Shown here: piece by piece, positions 17,979 through 27,721 of the stretch
Layout: each line of letters opens with the position of its first letter
How positions within the stretch are numbered: position 1 is the stretch's first letter
Assembly: GCA_947038565.1 (NCBI GenBank)
Contig: CAMQWP010000001.1
Span: 254,381-318,380 of the forward strand
Direction: 5' to 3'
DNA: 64,000 nucleotides
Source: an uncultured Clostridia bacterium
GTDB taxonomy: Bacteria > Bacillota > Clostridia > Christensenellales > UBA3700
Made by a program: the position numbers and the translations under genes
Notes under the pieces: model-generated
What the model saw: the letters and a program-made list of their open reading frames with translations, nothing else
The model's database searches: none
What the model was told of the DNA's origin: nothing

Positions 17979-19880
17979 ATGAGTGAACAGCAAAATTATA
18001 ATCAAGACGCCATTCAAGTATTAGAAGGGTTAGAGCCCGTTCGTAAAAGACCGGGTATGTATATTGGTTCTACTGATGAGCGTGGATTACATCATTTAGT
18101 TATAGAAGTAGTTGATAATAGTATAGATGAGGCTATGGCTGGTCACTGTGATATTATACATGTAGAAGTGACTAAAGAAGGTGCTATAGTTGTTGAGGAT
18201 AATGGTCGCGGTATTCCTACGGGCATAATTGCTAAAGAAGGTAAGTCGGCCGTTGAGGTTGTTCTTACAAAACTGCATGCGGGCGGTAAGTTCGGTGGAG
18301 GCGGATACAAATTCTCTGGCGGATTGCACGGTGTTGGTATTTCGGCAGTTAATGCTCTTTCTGAGGATCTTGAAGTAGAAGTTTACCAAAATGGCAACGT
18401 TTATTATCAAATGTATCATAGAGGTAAGGCGGATAGTGACCTTGCTATCATAGGAAAGACTGATAAAACAGGTACTAAGATAAAATTCTTGCCTGACGAT
18501 ACTATCTTTGAGACTGTAATTTTTCAGTACGACAAACTAATACATAGACTTAGAGAGCTTGCTTTTTTAAATAAAGGACTTCGTATAATGCTTAAAGATA
18601 GCAGAGATGGTCAAGAGCGTGAAGAGCTTATACATTACGAAGGCGGTATTAAAGAGTACGTAAACGAATTAAATAAAAGAGAAGGATTATTCACTGAACC
18701 TTTCTATCTTAGTTTAGAGGCGGAAGATTATCAAATAGAAATAGCTATGCAGTACAATGATTCTTACAGCGAAAGGATTTATTCTTATGCGAATAATATC
18801 CACACAGAAGAAGGCGGTACTCACGTAGACGGATTTAAACAAGTGATCACAAAACTTTTTAATGACTACGGAAAGAGCATGAATATACTAAAGGGCGAAG
18901 AGAAATTATCGGGTGATGATTGCCGTGAGGGTATAGTCGCAGTAGTAAGTGTAAAACTTATCGACCCTCAATTCGAAGGACAGACTAAGACAAAGCTAGG
19001 AAATAGTTATATGAGAGGTGTTGTATCTGACGCTATGAAAGAGTATATGGGTACATACTTAGAGGAAAATCCTAAAATAACTCGTGACCTTATACTTAGA
19101 TCGGTAACAGCAAAAAAAGCTCGTGAAGCGGCTAGAAATGCACGTGACCTTACTAAGCGTAAATCGGTACTAGAGTCAAACTCTTTACCGGGCAAGCTAT
19201 GGGATTGTGCGGAGAAAGATAGAAATATTTGCGAGATATATCTAGTAGAGGGTGACTCTGCGGGTGGTACTGCTAAGCAAGGCAGAGACGTTAGGTTTCA
19301 GGCTATTATGCCACTTAGAGGTAAGATCCTTAATGTAGAGAGAGCTAGGCTTAACAGAGTGCTAGAAAATGAGGAAATAAAAAACATGATTATAGCTTTC
19401 GGTTGTGGAATACACGCTGATTGTGATCCTGATAAGCTGAGATATGATAAAATAATATGTATGACAGATGCGGATGTAGACGGTAGTCATATAAGGATAT
19501 TATTACTTACTTTCTTTTATAGATTTATGAAACCGATAGTAGAACAGGGACATATCTACATTGCGCAGCCACCTCTATACAAAACGACGATTAACGGCAA
19601 GCAAGAAAAATACTTCTTTGATGATGAGTCTTTAGAGCAATACAAAGCAACCACTGAGAGAAAAATAGAAGTACAGAGGTACAAAGGTCTAGGAGAGATG
19701 AATGCGGATCAATTAAAAGATACGACAATGTCTCCATTAAGTAGAACTTTATTACAAGTAAGTATTGAAGAGGCAGAAAGGGCTGATGATATTTTCTCTA
19801 TGCTAATGGGTGATGAGCCTGAGCTTAGACGTAAATTTATCGAAGATAACGCAAAACTAGTTACTGATCTAGATATTTAA
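17979..19880 (+). CDS. gyrB: DNA gyrase subunit B
   Basis: The ATPase half of gyrase, which introduces negative supercoils. The 633-residue product has the GHKL ATPase motifs [17 protein letters not shown] and GGLHGVG, and the TOPRIM motifs EGDSAGG (424-430) and [10 protein letters not shown] (from 497), with [12 protein letters not shown] between. Length fits Firmicutes GyrB, without the insertion seen in enterobacteria. An AAGGAG site precedes the ATG; gyrA begins 11 bp after the stop. Confidence 0.98.
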   Translation: MSEQQNYNQDAIQVLEGLEPVRKRPGMYIGSTDERGLHHLVIEVVDNSIDEAMAGHCDIIHVEVTKEGAIVVEDNGRGIPTGIIAKEGKSAVEVVLTKLHAGGKFGGGGYKFSGGLHGVGISAVNALSEDLEVEVYQNGNVYYQMYHRGKADSDLAIIGKTDKTGTKIKFLPDDTIFETVIFQYDKLIHRLRELAFLNKGLRIMLKDSRDGQEREELIHYEGGIKEYVNELNKREGLFTEPFYLSLEAEDYQIEIAMQYNDSYSERIYSYANNIHTEEGGTHVDGFKQVITKLFNDYGKSMNILKGEEKLSGDDCREGIVAVVSVKLIDPQFEGQTKTKLGNSYMRGVVSDAMKEYMGTYLEENPKITRDLILRSVTAKKAREAARNARDLTKRKSVLESNSLPGKLWDCAEKDRNICEIYLVEGDSAGGTAKQGRDVRFQAIMPLRGKILNVERARLNRVLENEEIKNMIIAFGCGIHADCDPDKLRYDKIICMTDADVDGSHIRILLLTFFYRFMKPIVEQGHIYIAQPPLYKTTINGKQEKYFFDDESLEQYKATTERKIEVQRYKGLGEMNADQLKDTTMSPLSRTLLQVSIEEAERADDIFSMLMGDEPELRRKFIEDNAKLVTDLDI

Positions 19881-19891
19881 GGAGAAGTATA

Positions 19892-22483
19892 ATGGCAACT
19901 AAAATGGGAAAAAAAGAATTATCAAGAGAAGAAATAAGAGTGATGCTTAGTGCTTCTCAGGTAAAGACAATAGAAGTAGAAAGCGAAATGAAAAAATCAT
20001 TTATAGCTTATGCAATGGCAGTTAATGTTTCTAGAGCAATACCTGATGTAAGGGACGGTTTAAAGCCAGTACATAGACGTATATTATATTCAATGAGTGA
20101 GATGGGTTTAACACCCGATAAACCATTTAAAAAGTGTGCGCGTATCGTCGGTGACGTATTAGGTAAGTTCCACCCACACGGTGACACTTCAGTATATGAT
20201 GCTTTAGTGCGTATGGCACAAGACTTCTCTATAAGATACACTCTAGTAGACGGACAGGGTAACTTCGGTAATATGGACGGCGACAAGGCTGCCGCATACA
20301 GATATACCGAGGCGCGTATGAGTAAGATTGTAAGCGAGCTAATGCGTGACCTAGACAAGAACACAGTAGGATTCTATCCTAACTTTGACAACACTGAAAT
20401 ACAACCAGAAGTATTACCAGCAAGATATCCTAACCTTTTAGTAAATGGAAGCGAAGGCATAGCAGTAGGTATGGCTACGTCAATCCCTCCTCATAACTTA
20501 GGAGAGGTTATAGATGGCGCTATTGCCGTTATGGAGAATCCAGAGATAGACATAGAGGAGTTGATGGAGATTATTATCGCTCCTGATTATCCTACTGGCG
20601 CGCTTATAATGGGTAAAAGCGGTATCAAAAAGGCATACAGGACTGGACGTGGTAGTGCGATAGTTAGAGCTAGAGCAGAGATAGAAGAAGATGACGGCTA
20701 CGGAAGACAGCGTATCCTTATCACGGAGCTACCATATCAAGTAAATAAAGCAAGACTTGTAGAGAGTATTGCGGAGCTTGTAAAGACAAAGAGAATAGAA
20801 GGCATTGCCGACTGTATGGATTATTCTACAAAGGGCGTAAATATCATAATAGATATCAAAAAAGACGCTCAAGCACAAGTAGTATTAAATCAATTATATA
20901 AGCATACAAATCTTCAAGTATCACATAGTATGATAATGCTTGCACTAGTTGACGGAGAGCCAAAAGTACTTAATCTAAAAGAGATACTTTCTCACTACAT
21001 CGTGCATCAAAAGGAAGTTATTGAAAGACGTACTCAGTATGATCTTAATAAGGCTTTAGAAAAAGAACATATTACAAAGGGCTTAGTTATAGCACAGAGA
21101 AATATCGACGAAGTAGTCGCTATTATAAAGGCGTCTAGCGATAGACAGTCAGCTATGGCACAGTTGTGTAATAGGTTTGAGTTATCAGAGAAACAGTCAA
21201 ACGCGATAATGGAGATGAAACTAGCAAGGCTTACAAGTCTTGAAGTGGATAAACTAGAGCAGTTGCTTTCACAATTAGACGCGGATATTGCAGAATATCG
21301 TGATATAATATCTAAGCCAGAAAGGATTATAGAGATCATTAAAACAGAGATGTTAGAGATAAGAAATAAATATAATGATCCACGTCGTACTGAGATCAGT
21401 TATGATTATAATGATATAGACATAGAAGACCTAATAGAGCAAGAAGATATCGTAATAAGCATGACGCATCAAGGATATATAAAGAGAATGGCTACAGACG
21501 AGTATAGAGCCCAGCGTCGAGGCGGAGTAGGAGTTTCTACTCACAAGACAAAAGACGAAGACTTCGTAGCAAATGTTATCAATACAAATACGCATGAGCC
21601 TATACTGTTTTTCTCAAACCTTGGCAAGGTGTATCGCATAAAGGGATACATGATACCAGAGGGATCGAAGGTAGCTAAGGGCAGAGCGATGGTAAATGTA
21701 TTAAATCTTGCAGAAGGCGAAAAAATTAATGCAGTACTTCCACTACCAAAAGAAAGCGAAGGATACCTAGTACTTGCTACAAAACGTGGACTTATTAAAA
21801 AGACTGATCTTACTGAGTTTGAGAGAATACAGACTAATGGTAAGATAGCTATAAAACTTCAAGATGGTGATGAGCTAATCAGTGCTATGCATACTGATGG
21901 CGATAATGAGTTAATACTAGCATCTAATGGCGGTAAGTGTATAAGATTCCATGAGGGAGATATACGCGATACAGGCAGAACATCAATGGGTGTTAAGTCT
22001 ATAAGTTTAGAAGCTGATGAAGTAGTAGTAGACGCAACAAAAGTAAGAGAGAATACCGAAGTAATGACTATTACCGAGAACGGATATGGAAAGAGAACTG
22101 ACATAAGTGAGTATAGATTCCAAACACGTGGCGGAAAGGGTGTTAAAGTAGGTGTACTTAACGAGAAAACAGGTAATGTAGTCAATCTTAAACTTGTATC
22201 AGAAGACGAAGATGTAATGATCATTTCAGATAATGGTATAGTTATAAGAATGAATGCAGATAAGATAAGCAAGATCGGACGAAATACTCAGGGCGTAAAA
22301 GTAATGAGAATGAAAGATCAAGCAAGCAAAGTAGTATCATTCACTATCGTTCCTAGAGACGAACTAGAAGAAGAGCTATTGGATGAGAATGGTGAAGTTA
22401 TTGTTGCGGAAAGTGCTGATGTAGCGCAAGAAGGAAATGTGGTGGAAATAACTGCTACAGAAAACACAACAATAGAAGAGTAA
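19892..22483 (+). CDS. gyrA: DNA gyrase subunit A
   Basis: The cleavage-rejoining subunit. The 863-residue product has [16 protein letters not shown], the quinolone-pocket stretch [15 protein letters not shown], and the catalytic tyrosine Y138 in YRYTEARM. The C-terminal beta-pinwheel includes the GyrA box as QRRGGVG, which separates it from ParC. The tail after about residue 825 is acidic. It forms an operon with gyrB and ends at a strong terminator. Confidence 0.98.
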   Translation: MATKMGKKELSREEIRVMLSASQVKTIEVESEMKKSFIAYAMAVNVSRAIPDVRDGLKPVHRRILYSMSEMGLTPDKPFKKCARIVGDVLGKFHPHGDTSVYDALVRMAQDFSIRYTLVDGQGNFGNMDGDKAAAYRYTEARMSKIVSELMRDLDKNTVGFYPNFDNTEIQPEVLPARYPNLLVNGSEGIAVGMATSIPPHNLGEVIDGAIAVMENPEIDIEELMEIIIAPDYPTGALIMGKSGIKKAYRTGRGSAIVRARAEIEEDDGYGRQRILITELPYQVNKARLVESIAELVKTKRIEGIADCMDYSTKGVNIIIDIKKDAQAQVVLNQLYKHTNLQVSHSMIMLALVDGEPKVLNLKEILSHYIVHQKEVIERRTQYDLNKALEKEHITKGLVIAQRNIDEVVAIIKASSDRQSAMAQLCNRFELSEKQSNAIMEMKLARLTSLEVDKLEQLLSQLDADIAEYRDIISKPERIIEIIKTEMLEIRNKYNDPRRTEISYDYNDIDIEDLIEQEDIVISMTHQGYIKRMATDEYRAQRRGGVGVSTHKTKDEDFVANVINTNTHEPILFFSNLGKVYRIKGYMIPEGSKVAKGRAMVNVLNLAEGEKINAVLPLPKESEGYLVLATKRGLIKKTDLTEFERIQTNGKIAIKLQDGDELISAMHTDGDNELILASNGGKCIRFHEGDIRDTGRTSMGVKSISLEADEVVVDATKVRENTEVMTITENGYGKRTDISEYRFQTRGGKGVKVGVLNEKTGNVVNLKLVSEDEDVMIISDNGIVIRMNADKISKIGRNTQGVKVMRMKDQASKVVSFTIVPRDELEEELLDENGEVIVAESADVAQEGNVVEITATENTTIEE

Positions 22484-22512
22484 AAACAAATAAAAGAATA
22501 AATGAATAAATA

Positions 22513-22545
22513 AATGGCTCGTTTGTAATTCAAACGAGCCATTTT
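22513..22545 (+). terminator. Intrinsic terminator after gyrA
   Basis: AATGGCTCGTTTG and CAAACGAGCCATT form a perfect stem around TAATT, followed by TTT. Confidence 0.9.
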
Positions 22546-22635
22546 TCATGATCATTATTAAATTGTTAAGATTAATGGGTTATATATTAATATGACTAAC
22601 TGTCGCATATAACGCGATGGGTAATTGCATAAAAG

Positions 22636-23352
22636 TTAATTATTAAAAGTCATTTTAAATATTGACCATAACTTACGCCTTCCAAAAGCAATAGTTACAA
22701 TAAGAGCAATAACGCCGACAACAGCAGTGACTATAACCATTACGCTAGCGTACATCACATTGCACAATGCAAGTATTAGCGGTAGCAAAGATAGAAGCGA
22801 AAATAATGTAGAAGAAACATATAGTGACGCGTTGTAACTATGTTTGATTATAAGAAAAATACTATTCACAGTAAGTGCTATCGTTATAAGTGCCGGTAGT
22901 GCAATTGATGAAGCAAACTCAACGTCAGTAACAAGTGTTTGAATTGAATATGATAATAATATAAATCCTAATAGTTGGTAAGCAATTCTCATGCCATAAC
23001 CACAGTCGGATAAAAAAGTATTACGAGCGGTGACATAAGATATAAAAATAACAGCACCTATAATCAGTGACCACGTAGGATTGGTAAACATAACTATATC
23101 TAGCACAAGTGACATTATAAAAAGAGGCAAGAAAACAAGCAAGAAAACCGAGGTAATAGGAATATTGTCCATAGTCTTCACGCGTTTAATTCTCTTAGGA
23201 TATTCTATAGTAGGCAGAGCAGTTGTTTTGCCTTGCGTTCCATCAGTGGTGACGGAAGTATTTAACACCTCATCGACTACTAGCGAAGAGTGGCAAAGAG
23301 GGCAGATAGGAAAGTCCGATTTAACAGAAACCTTGCATTTTTCACAGTACAT
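22636..23352 (-). CDS. Zinc-ribbon membrane protein (DUF6320-like)
   Basis: A 238-residue protein with an N-terminal zinc ribbon, C3-x2-C6 and C17-x2-C20, a linker to about residue 65, and then about six hydrophobic segments filling the rest. This arrangement resembles the DUF6320 family, recalled to sit beside condensation-type acyltransferases in gut Firmicutes. It does so here: its ATG lies 11 bp inside the end of the upstream acyltransferase gene, so the pair is co-translated. The function is unknown; a partnership in making or exporting an acylated product is inference. Confidence 0.65.
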   Translation of the reverse strand: MYCEKCKVSVKSDFPICPLCHSSLVVDEVLNTSVTTDGTQGKTTALPTIEYPKRIKRVKTMDNIPITSVFLLVFLPLFIMSLVLDIVMFTNPTWSLIIGAVIFISYVTARNTFLSDCGYGMRIAYQLLGFILLSYSIQTLVTDVEFASSIALPALITIALTVNSIFLIIKHSYNASLYVSSTLFSLLSLLPLILALCNVMYASVMVIVTAVVGVIALIVTIAFGRRKLWSIFKMTFNN

Positions 23353-24649
23353 GATCCACCTCCCAGTAATTGCTTGTCATAGTTAAGTCAACGCCGTTAT
23401 TTGCAAGATAAGAGAAATAGAATTGATCTATATCAGTATCGACAATAGTACGCGTAATAGACATGCTCATCTTGTCAAAAGCACTAAGCATTGACATAGA
23501 AATAGGTATAGACTTGCTTGTACGAATGTTGAAATTTATTCCACTTATATGCTCACGAAGTCCATCGGGCAAATTAATATATCCAATATTGCTGAACGTT
23601 GAAGTTTTAGTAGGCTTGATGCCGTTAGAAAAATTAGTAATTTTAAATATCATTTTTTTTGCAAAAAGCGGCAGTACACGCATTGCGATAAGTTTTTCAG
23701 CGCGAACTGCAGTGCTTATATTTTTATTTATTTCAGATACTTCAAGTTCTTCTTTTAGTACTATTTTGACAGAATTTATAAACTCTTTTAGTGTGATATC
23801 TTGTCTATTCAGAGGCATTGTAGCACGAGAAAAAAGCGAAAAGTTCCTAAGTGTAACACTATTATATATTTTCCTAAGATTCATAGGGATAAATACAACT
23901 AGGTTGGCAGGGTTTGTTTCATGTCTTCCCTTTGCCATGTAGATACTGTACATATATAGACCGCATAAATATTCAGTTACGGTACAGCCATTGCTTTTGG
24001 CAAGAGTTATTACATCTTTTGTAGGACAAGTGCCCGTTACCACGCCTTTGCCGTCGTCATTAAAAGTCTCTCCGCCAACTCTATATACCGAGGTCATGCC
24101 TGTCATCTTAGAGATTGACATGTCGCGGATACGCATTTTTTTGTAATTAGTAATGAAACTATCTTCATACTCTTTGCTGTCTACAGGCTCATCTATCATT
24201 TTTACAATACCATCAGTATCTATATTGTGACCTAGAGCGGCAAGGTATATTATAAGTAGAGACTTGATAAATTCTAATAGCCCAGAGCCGTCCGCAACAC
24301 AATGATATATTTCAAAATTCATACGGTTTTCGTGGTAAGAAATCCTAAAAGGAAAACCATTATTTGAAGACATGTTCATGCTACGCATTATTATATCATC
24401 TTCCTTTACGATATTATATCGTCTTGGATTGTTTTCAAAGTAATACCAAAAAACCCCACGTCTAAGACTTACCTTAAAGGAAGGGAATCGGTTCAGCGTA
24501 GTGTTTACGCTCTCTTCTAAAATTTCAGGGTTGATAAGCTCATTCAACTGGACGGATATGCGAAAAATATTTTGATTGTCCTTATATTTCAGCATAGGGA
24601 AAAGTTTTCCGCTGTTGTCAAGTCGTAGCCATTGAACATCATTAATCAT
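23342..24649 (-). CDS. Condensation-domain-like acyltransferase
   Basis: A 435-residue protein of the chloramphenicol acetyltransferase / condensation / alcohol acetyltransferase superfamily. The catalytic HxxxDG motif is present as HCVADG (116-121), and the second half contains a VFIPMNLRKIYNS-type segment with a later FSNIGYINLP, typical of the fold. No carrier-protein or adenylation domain is attached, so it is not a free-standing nonribosomal synthetase module. The acyl donor and acceptor are unknown. It is the first gene of a two-gene unit with the zinc-ribbon membrane protein. Confidence 0.75.
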   Translation of the reverse strand: MINDVQWLRLDNSGKLFPMLKYKDNQNIFRISVQLNELINPEILEESVNTTLNRFPSFKVSLRRGVFWYYFENNPRRYNIVKEDDIIMRSMNMSSNNGFPFRISYHENRMNFEIYHCVADGSGLLEFIKSLLIIYLAALGHNIDTDGIVKMIDEPVDSKEYEDSFITNYKKMRIRDMSISKMTGMTSVYRVGGETFNDDGKGVVTGTCPTKDVITLAKSNGCTVTEYLCGLYMYSIYMAKGRHETNPANLVVFIPMNLRKIYNSVTLRNFSLFSRATMPLNRQDITLKEFINSVKIVLKEELEVSEINKNISTAVRAEKLIAMRVLPLFAKKMIFKITNFSNGIKPTKTSTFSNIGYINLPDGLREHISGINFNIRTSKSIPISMSMLSAFDKMSMSITRTIVDTDIDQFYFSYLANNGVDLTMTSNYWEVDHVL

Positions 24650-24690
24650 AATAAAAATCCTTATATTTTCTCTATCGAGACCATAAAAAC

Positions 24691-24719
24691 ATTATACCAT
24701 AATTATCAACAATTTGCAA
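24691..24719 (-). promoter_or_regulatory. Promoter of the acyltransferase unit
   Basis: On the minus strand, TTGCAA (24719-24714), a 17-bp spacer and TATAAT (24696-24691) with an extended TGG. It lies 42 bp upstream of the acyltransferase ATG. Confidence 0.6.
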
Positions 24720-24820
24720 AAATATTTATCTAGTTATATAAAGTAAAGCCATTTTCAGGGTGAAAACAGCGTTTTTAATGTATATAATTGTCGAGTATTC
24801 TTATAAAATGTGACAAGTGC

Positions 24821-24849
24821 TTTACATTTTACTGAACGTATGTTAATAT
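24821..24849 (+). promoter_or_regulatory. Possible promoter of the GH2 gene
   Basis: TTTACA (24821-24826), a 17-bp spacer and TAATAT (24844-24849), about 20 bp upstream of the start codon and just ahead of an AGGAG site. Confidence 0.45.
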
Positions 24850-24869
24850 AAATAAGTATAGGAGCGTGT

Positions 24870-27434
24870 ATGAATAAACTTGATTTAAGCGGAAAGTGGT
24901 CTTTTCATGAGGTAGGCAGAGGAAAATGGTTCGACGCGATTGTGCCAGGTAGTAATATTGCGGACCTGATAGAAAATGATATATTGCCACATCCTTATTA
25001 TGATGAGAATGAATTATTGGTGCAATGGGTAGGCGAGCGTGATTGGGAGTATGCTCGTGAGTTTACGCTGTCTCAAGATATGTTGAAGAAAAATATAATC
25101 ATGCTAGAATGTGATGGATTAGATACTTTTGCGGAGATATTTATCAATGATAAACTTGTTGCAAAGACGGATAATGCTTTTATTTCTCATTCGTTTGATA
25201 TAAAAAATTATGTCAGCAGGCTGACCAACAAGATAAGAATAAAGTTCCGTTCGCCTATTGCACATATAGAAAAAATGCTAGAAAATTCTCCTCTTTTCCC
25301 GAACAAAATGGGTATGACAGGAGCAAGTCTTTTGCGTAAACCGACTGTGCATTTTGGCTGGTGCAATGCGCCTATTTTGCCTATCAGCGGTATTACGGGT
25401 GATGTCAAGATATTGGGATACGACGAAGTAAAGATAGATAGGGTAATTATATCTGACAAATATGTGGACAGTTTTGCTACGATCACGGCAAATATTTCTC
25501 TTAAGGGGAATATAATACACGACGAGGATAATAAACTTCATCTTACAATGACAGTTACAGAGCCTAATACAAACGTACTAACAAACTCGCTTACAAGGCT
25601 TAGCGAACTAAATGAGTTCTCTGTAGCTATAAACAATCCAGAATTGTGGACTACTCACGATATGCTTGACGAAGATGAAACGCCTAAAAGATATAACGTA
25701 GAGATAAATCTATACAGAAAAGATACGCTAATAGACAGCGTTACTAAACGTATTGGACTTAGGACAATTACTATCGAAAGGGACAAAGACGAATACGGTA
25801 GAAAGTTTGACATAGTGCTTAATGGAAAAAGAGTTCTTGTCAAGGGCACAGTTATAACACTTCACGATATGATAGATCCGTCTTTTGACGTTGATAGGGT
25901 ATCAACAACTCTTGACGCGATGATGGATGCTAATATAAACATGATAAGAGTATTCGCAGGCGCAGGTTACGAGACGGAAGAATTTTATGAAATGTGTGAT
26001 GAAAGAGGTCTTTTAGTATGGCAGGACATGCCATTTTCAAGATATGAGTACCCACTTGGCGTGAAGGAATTTCAGGCAGCTATAGCAAAAGAAATAGCAG
26101 TAGTCACAGCAAGACTACAGTCTCACCCGTCGCTTGCAGTTCTATGCGGTTCGCATGAAATAGAGCATAGATTAAGCAAGTTACATATCGTAGGTAAAAA
26201 GGGAAAAACCGCTCAAAAATTCTTTTATGAATTTGTGCCGGGCGAAATAAAAAAAGTAGCAGATAATATTAATTATATCCCAGGAACCCCACTTTCAAAC
26301 AAGTTTTTAGACAGGGTAAATGGTGACAAGCAGGGTACTGCACACTTGTGGGATATATGGCGAGGAATGAGGTCTATAAGCAAGACATCAAGACATGCTC
26401 CTAGATTTTGTGGCGAGTTTGGTATGGCGTCAATGCCAAGTATAAAAACGCTTTATGGCTATACGGAAAAGCAGTCGCTTGACATGCAGTCTAGAGAAGT
26501 ACAGCTACATCAAAAGTATCAGGGCGGAAATGACCGTATTATGTTTTATGTTTCTTCGAGATTTAGAGTGCCTAAAAATGTAGAAGATTTGATATATTAT
26601 TCTCAGCTTACACAGGCGGAATATTATAAAGAAATGGTAGAGCATCTAAGACGAAATATGAAAAAGTGTAGCGGCGTAATGATGGCATACGGCAATGATT
26701 GCTGGCCGGGAATTGACTGTGCAATGGTGGATTATTTAGGAAACTATAAAGCAGTTATGTATAAAGCAAAGTTATTTAATTCACCCGTTATAATCACTTT
26801 AAGGAACAAAAATGGAATAGTGAAAATTGATGTAATCAATGATCTAGAACAAGCTATACCAGCGAGCGTAAAGTGGCATATAGAAACTTTTGATGGCGAC
26901 AAGGTAGCAATAGGGGCTTACGAATGTGAGCTAGGTGCTACACAAAGCACGTTAACAGCAACACTGAATTTAAAAGAATATATCAAAGACAACAACAAAG
27001 ATAGAGTGTTAGTAGTAGAGCTTTATGATGATGAGGGCGGTATAATAAATAGAGAAATTATGTTATTTGTGCCAAATAAATTGGCGACATTCCCTGATCC
27101 AAAACTCGAAACTAGTGTAACTGTTGCGAAAGGAACAGCGACTATTACTGTTAAAGCATTGAAGTTCGCAAGATATGTGAAGCTGACAATGGAGGATACA
27201 TGCTTGCCGTTTTCTGATAATTATTTTGATTTGTTATCGGGTGAGGAGTGCGTTGTGACTATTCCTGTAGACAAGGGTGTTAAGGCAGCCGCAATCATAG
27301 AAAAATTAAGTGTAAAGTCAGTTGCGAATATTGAACAAAAAGGTAATGCTGCAAGAGATGTAGCAAAGAATGTAGGGGTACTTCTTAACCCATATAATAT
27401 CTTAGATGCAATTGTGCATAAAGTGAAAAGATAA
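24870..27434 (+). CDS. Glycoside hydrolase family 2, beta-mannosidase-like
   Basis: An 854-residue cytoplasmic glycosidase (no signal peptide). It shows the GH2 order: an N-terminal sugar-binding domain beginning LSGKWSFHEVGRGKWFDAIVPG, an immunoglobulin-like domain, and a TIM barrel. Probable acid/base is E430 in LCGSHEIEH, where beta-mannosidases usually have a GNNE-type sequence, and the probable nucleophile is E516 in CGEFGMASMPS. The lead-in WVGERDWEYAREF and the DECDERGLLVWQD-like segment (MCDERGLLVWQDMPF) support beta-mannosidase over beta-galactosidase. It stands alone, with no transporter or sugar regulator next to it, so the substrate is unproven. Confidence 0.85.
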   Translation: MNKLDLSGKWSFHEVGRGKWFDAIVPGSNIADLIENDILPHPYYDENELLVQWVGERDWEYAREFTLSQDMLKKNIIMLECDGLDTFAEIFINDKLVAKTDNAFISHSFDIKNYVSRLTNKIRIKFRSPIAHIEKMLENSPLFPNKMGMTGASLLRKPTVHFGWCNAPILPISGITGDVKILGYDEVKIDRVIISDKYVDSFATITANISLKGNIIHDEDNKLHLTMTVTEPNTNVLTNSLTRLSELNEFSVAINNPELWTTHDMLDEDETPKRYNVEINLYRKDTLIDSVTKRIGLRTITIERDKDEYGRKFDIVLNGKRVLVKGTVITLHDMIDPSFDVDRVSTTLDAMMDANINMIRVFAGAGYETEEFYEMCDERGLLVWQDMPFSRYEYPLGVKEFQAAIAKEIAVVTARLQSHPSLAVLCGSHEIEHRLSKLHIVGKKGKTAQKFFYEFVPGEIKKVADNINYIPGTPLSNKFLDRVNGDKQGTAHLWDIWRGMRSISKTSRHAPRFCGEFGMASMPSIKTLYGYTEKQSLDMQSREVQLHQKYQGGNDRIMFYVSSRFRVPKNVEDLIYYSQLTQAEYYKEMVEHLRRNMKKCSGVMMAYGNDCWPGIDCAMVDYLGNYKAVMYKAKLFNSPVIITLRNKNGIVKIDVINDLEQAIPASVKWHIETFDGDKVAIGAYECELGATQSTLTATLNLKEYIKDNNKDRVLVVELYDDEGGIINREIMLFVPNKLATFPDPKLETSVTVAKGTATITVKALKFARYVKLTMEDTCLPFSDNYFDLLSGEECVVTIPVDKGVKAAAIIEKLSVKSVANIEQKGNAARDVAKNVGVLLNPYNILDAIVHKVKR

Positions 27435-27540
27435 GCACATAAAAGCAAAAATAAAAACTTTAAAAAAACAAAATATATTGACTAATAAAAAGCAGTAAAA
27501 CAACAAAAATAAATAAAAAACAATTAATTAAATATTGTGA

Positions 27541-27585
27541 AAAAAGTGCCTAAACTCGATAACGTAATCAAGTTTAGGCACTTTT
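27541..27585. terminator. Bidirectional terminator between the GH2 and surface-protein genes
   Basis: AAAAAGTGCCTAAACT (27541-27556) pairs with AGTTTAGGCACTTTTT (27570-27585). The A/T flanks serve both strands, matching the convergent genes on either side. Confidence 0.85.
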
Positions 27586-27593
27586 TGTATGAA

Positions 27594-27625
27594 ATATGTC
27601 CTATAACATGAGTTACAGGACATAT
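27594..27625. repeat. Second long hairpin after the surface-protein gene
   Basis: ATATGTCCT (27594-27602) and AGGACATAT (27617-27625) form the outer stem; TAAC and GTTA extend it inward after one mismatch. It lies just beside the bidirectional terminator and may be a second transcription stop or an RNA-protecting stem. Confidence 0.55.
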
Positions 27626-27721
27626 TATTTTTATGAATATTAATAATTATTACTTGCAAAAATCACTTAAAAAATCGTTAATATTATATTGTTTTTGCAT
27701 TTAATAGATTTAGTATTTTTA

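Noticed and set aside
20170..20215. Threonine at the GyrA position equivalent to E. coli Ser83 (GDTSVYD) as a quinolone-resistance mutation
   Set aside because: Threonine is the normal residue at this position in several bacteria, including some Clostridia, so it is not evidence of resistance.
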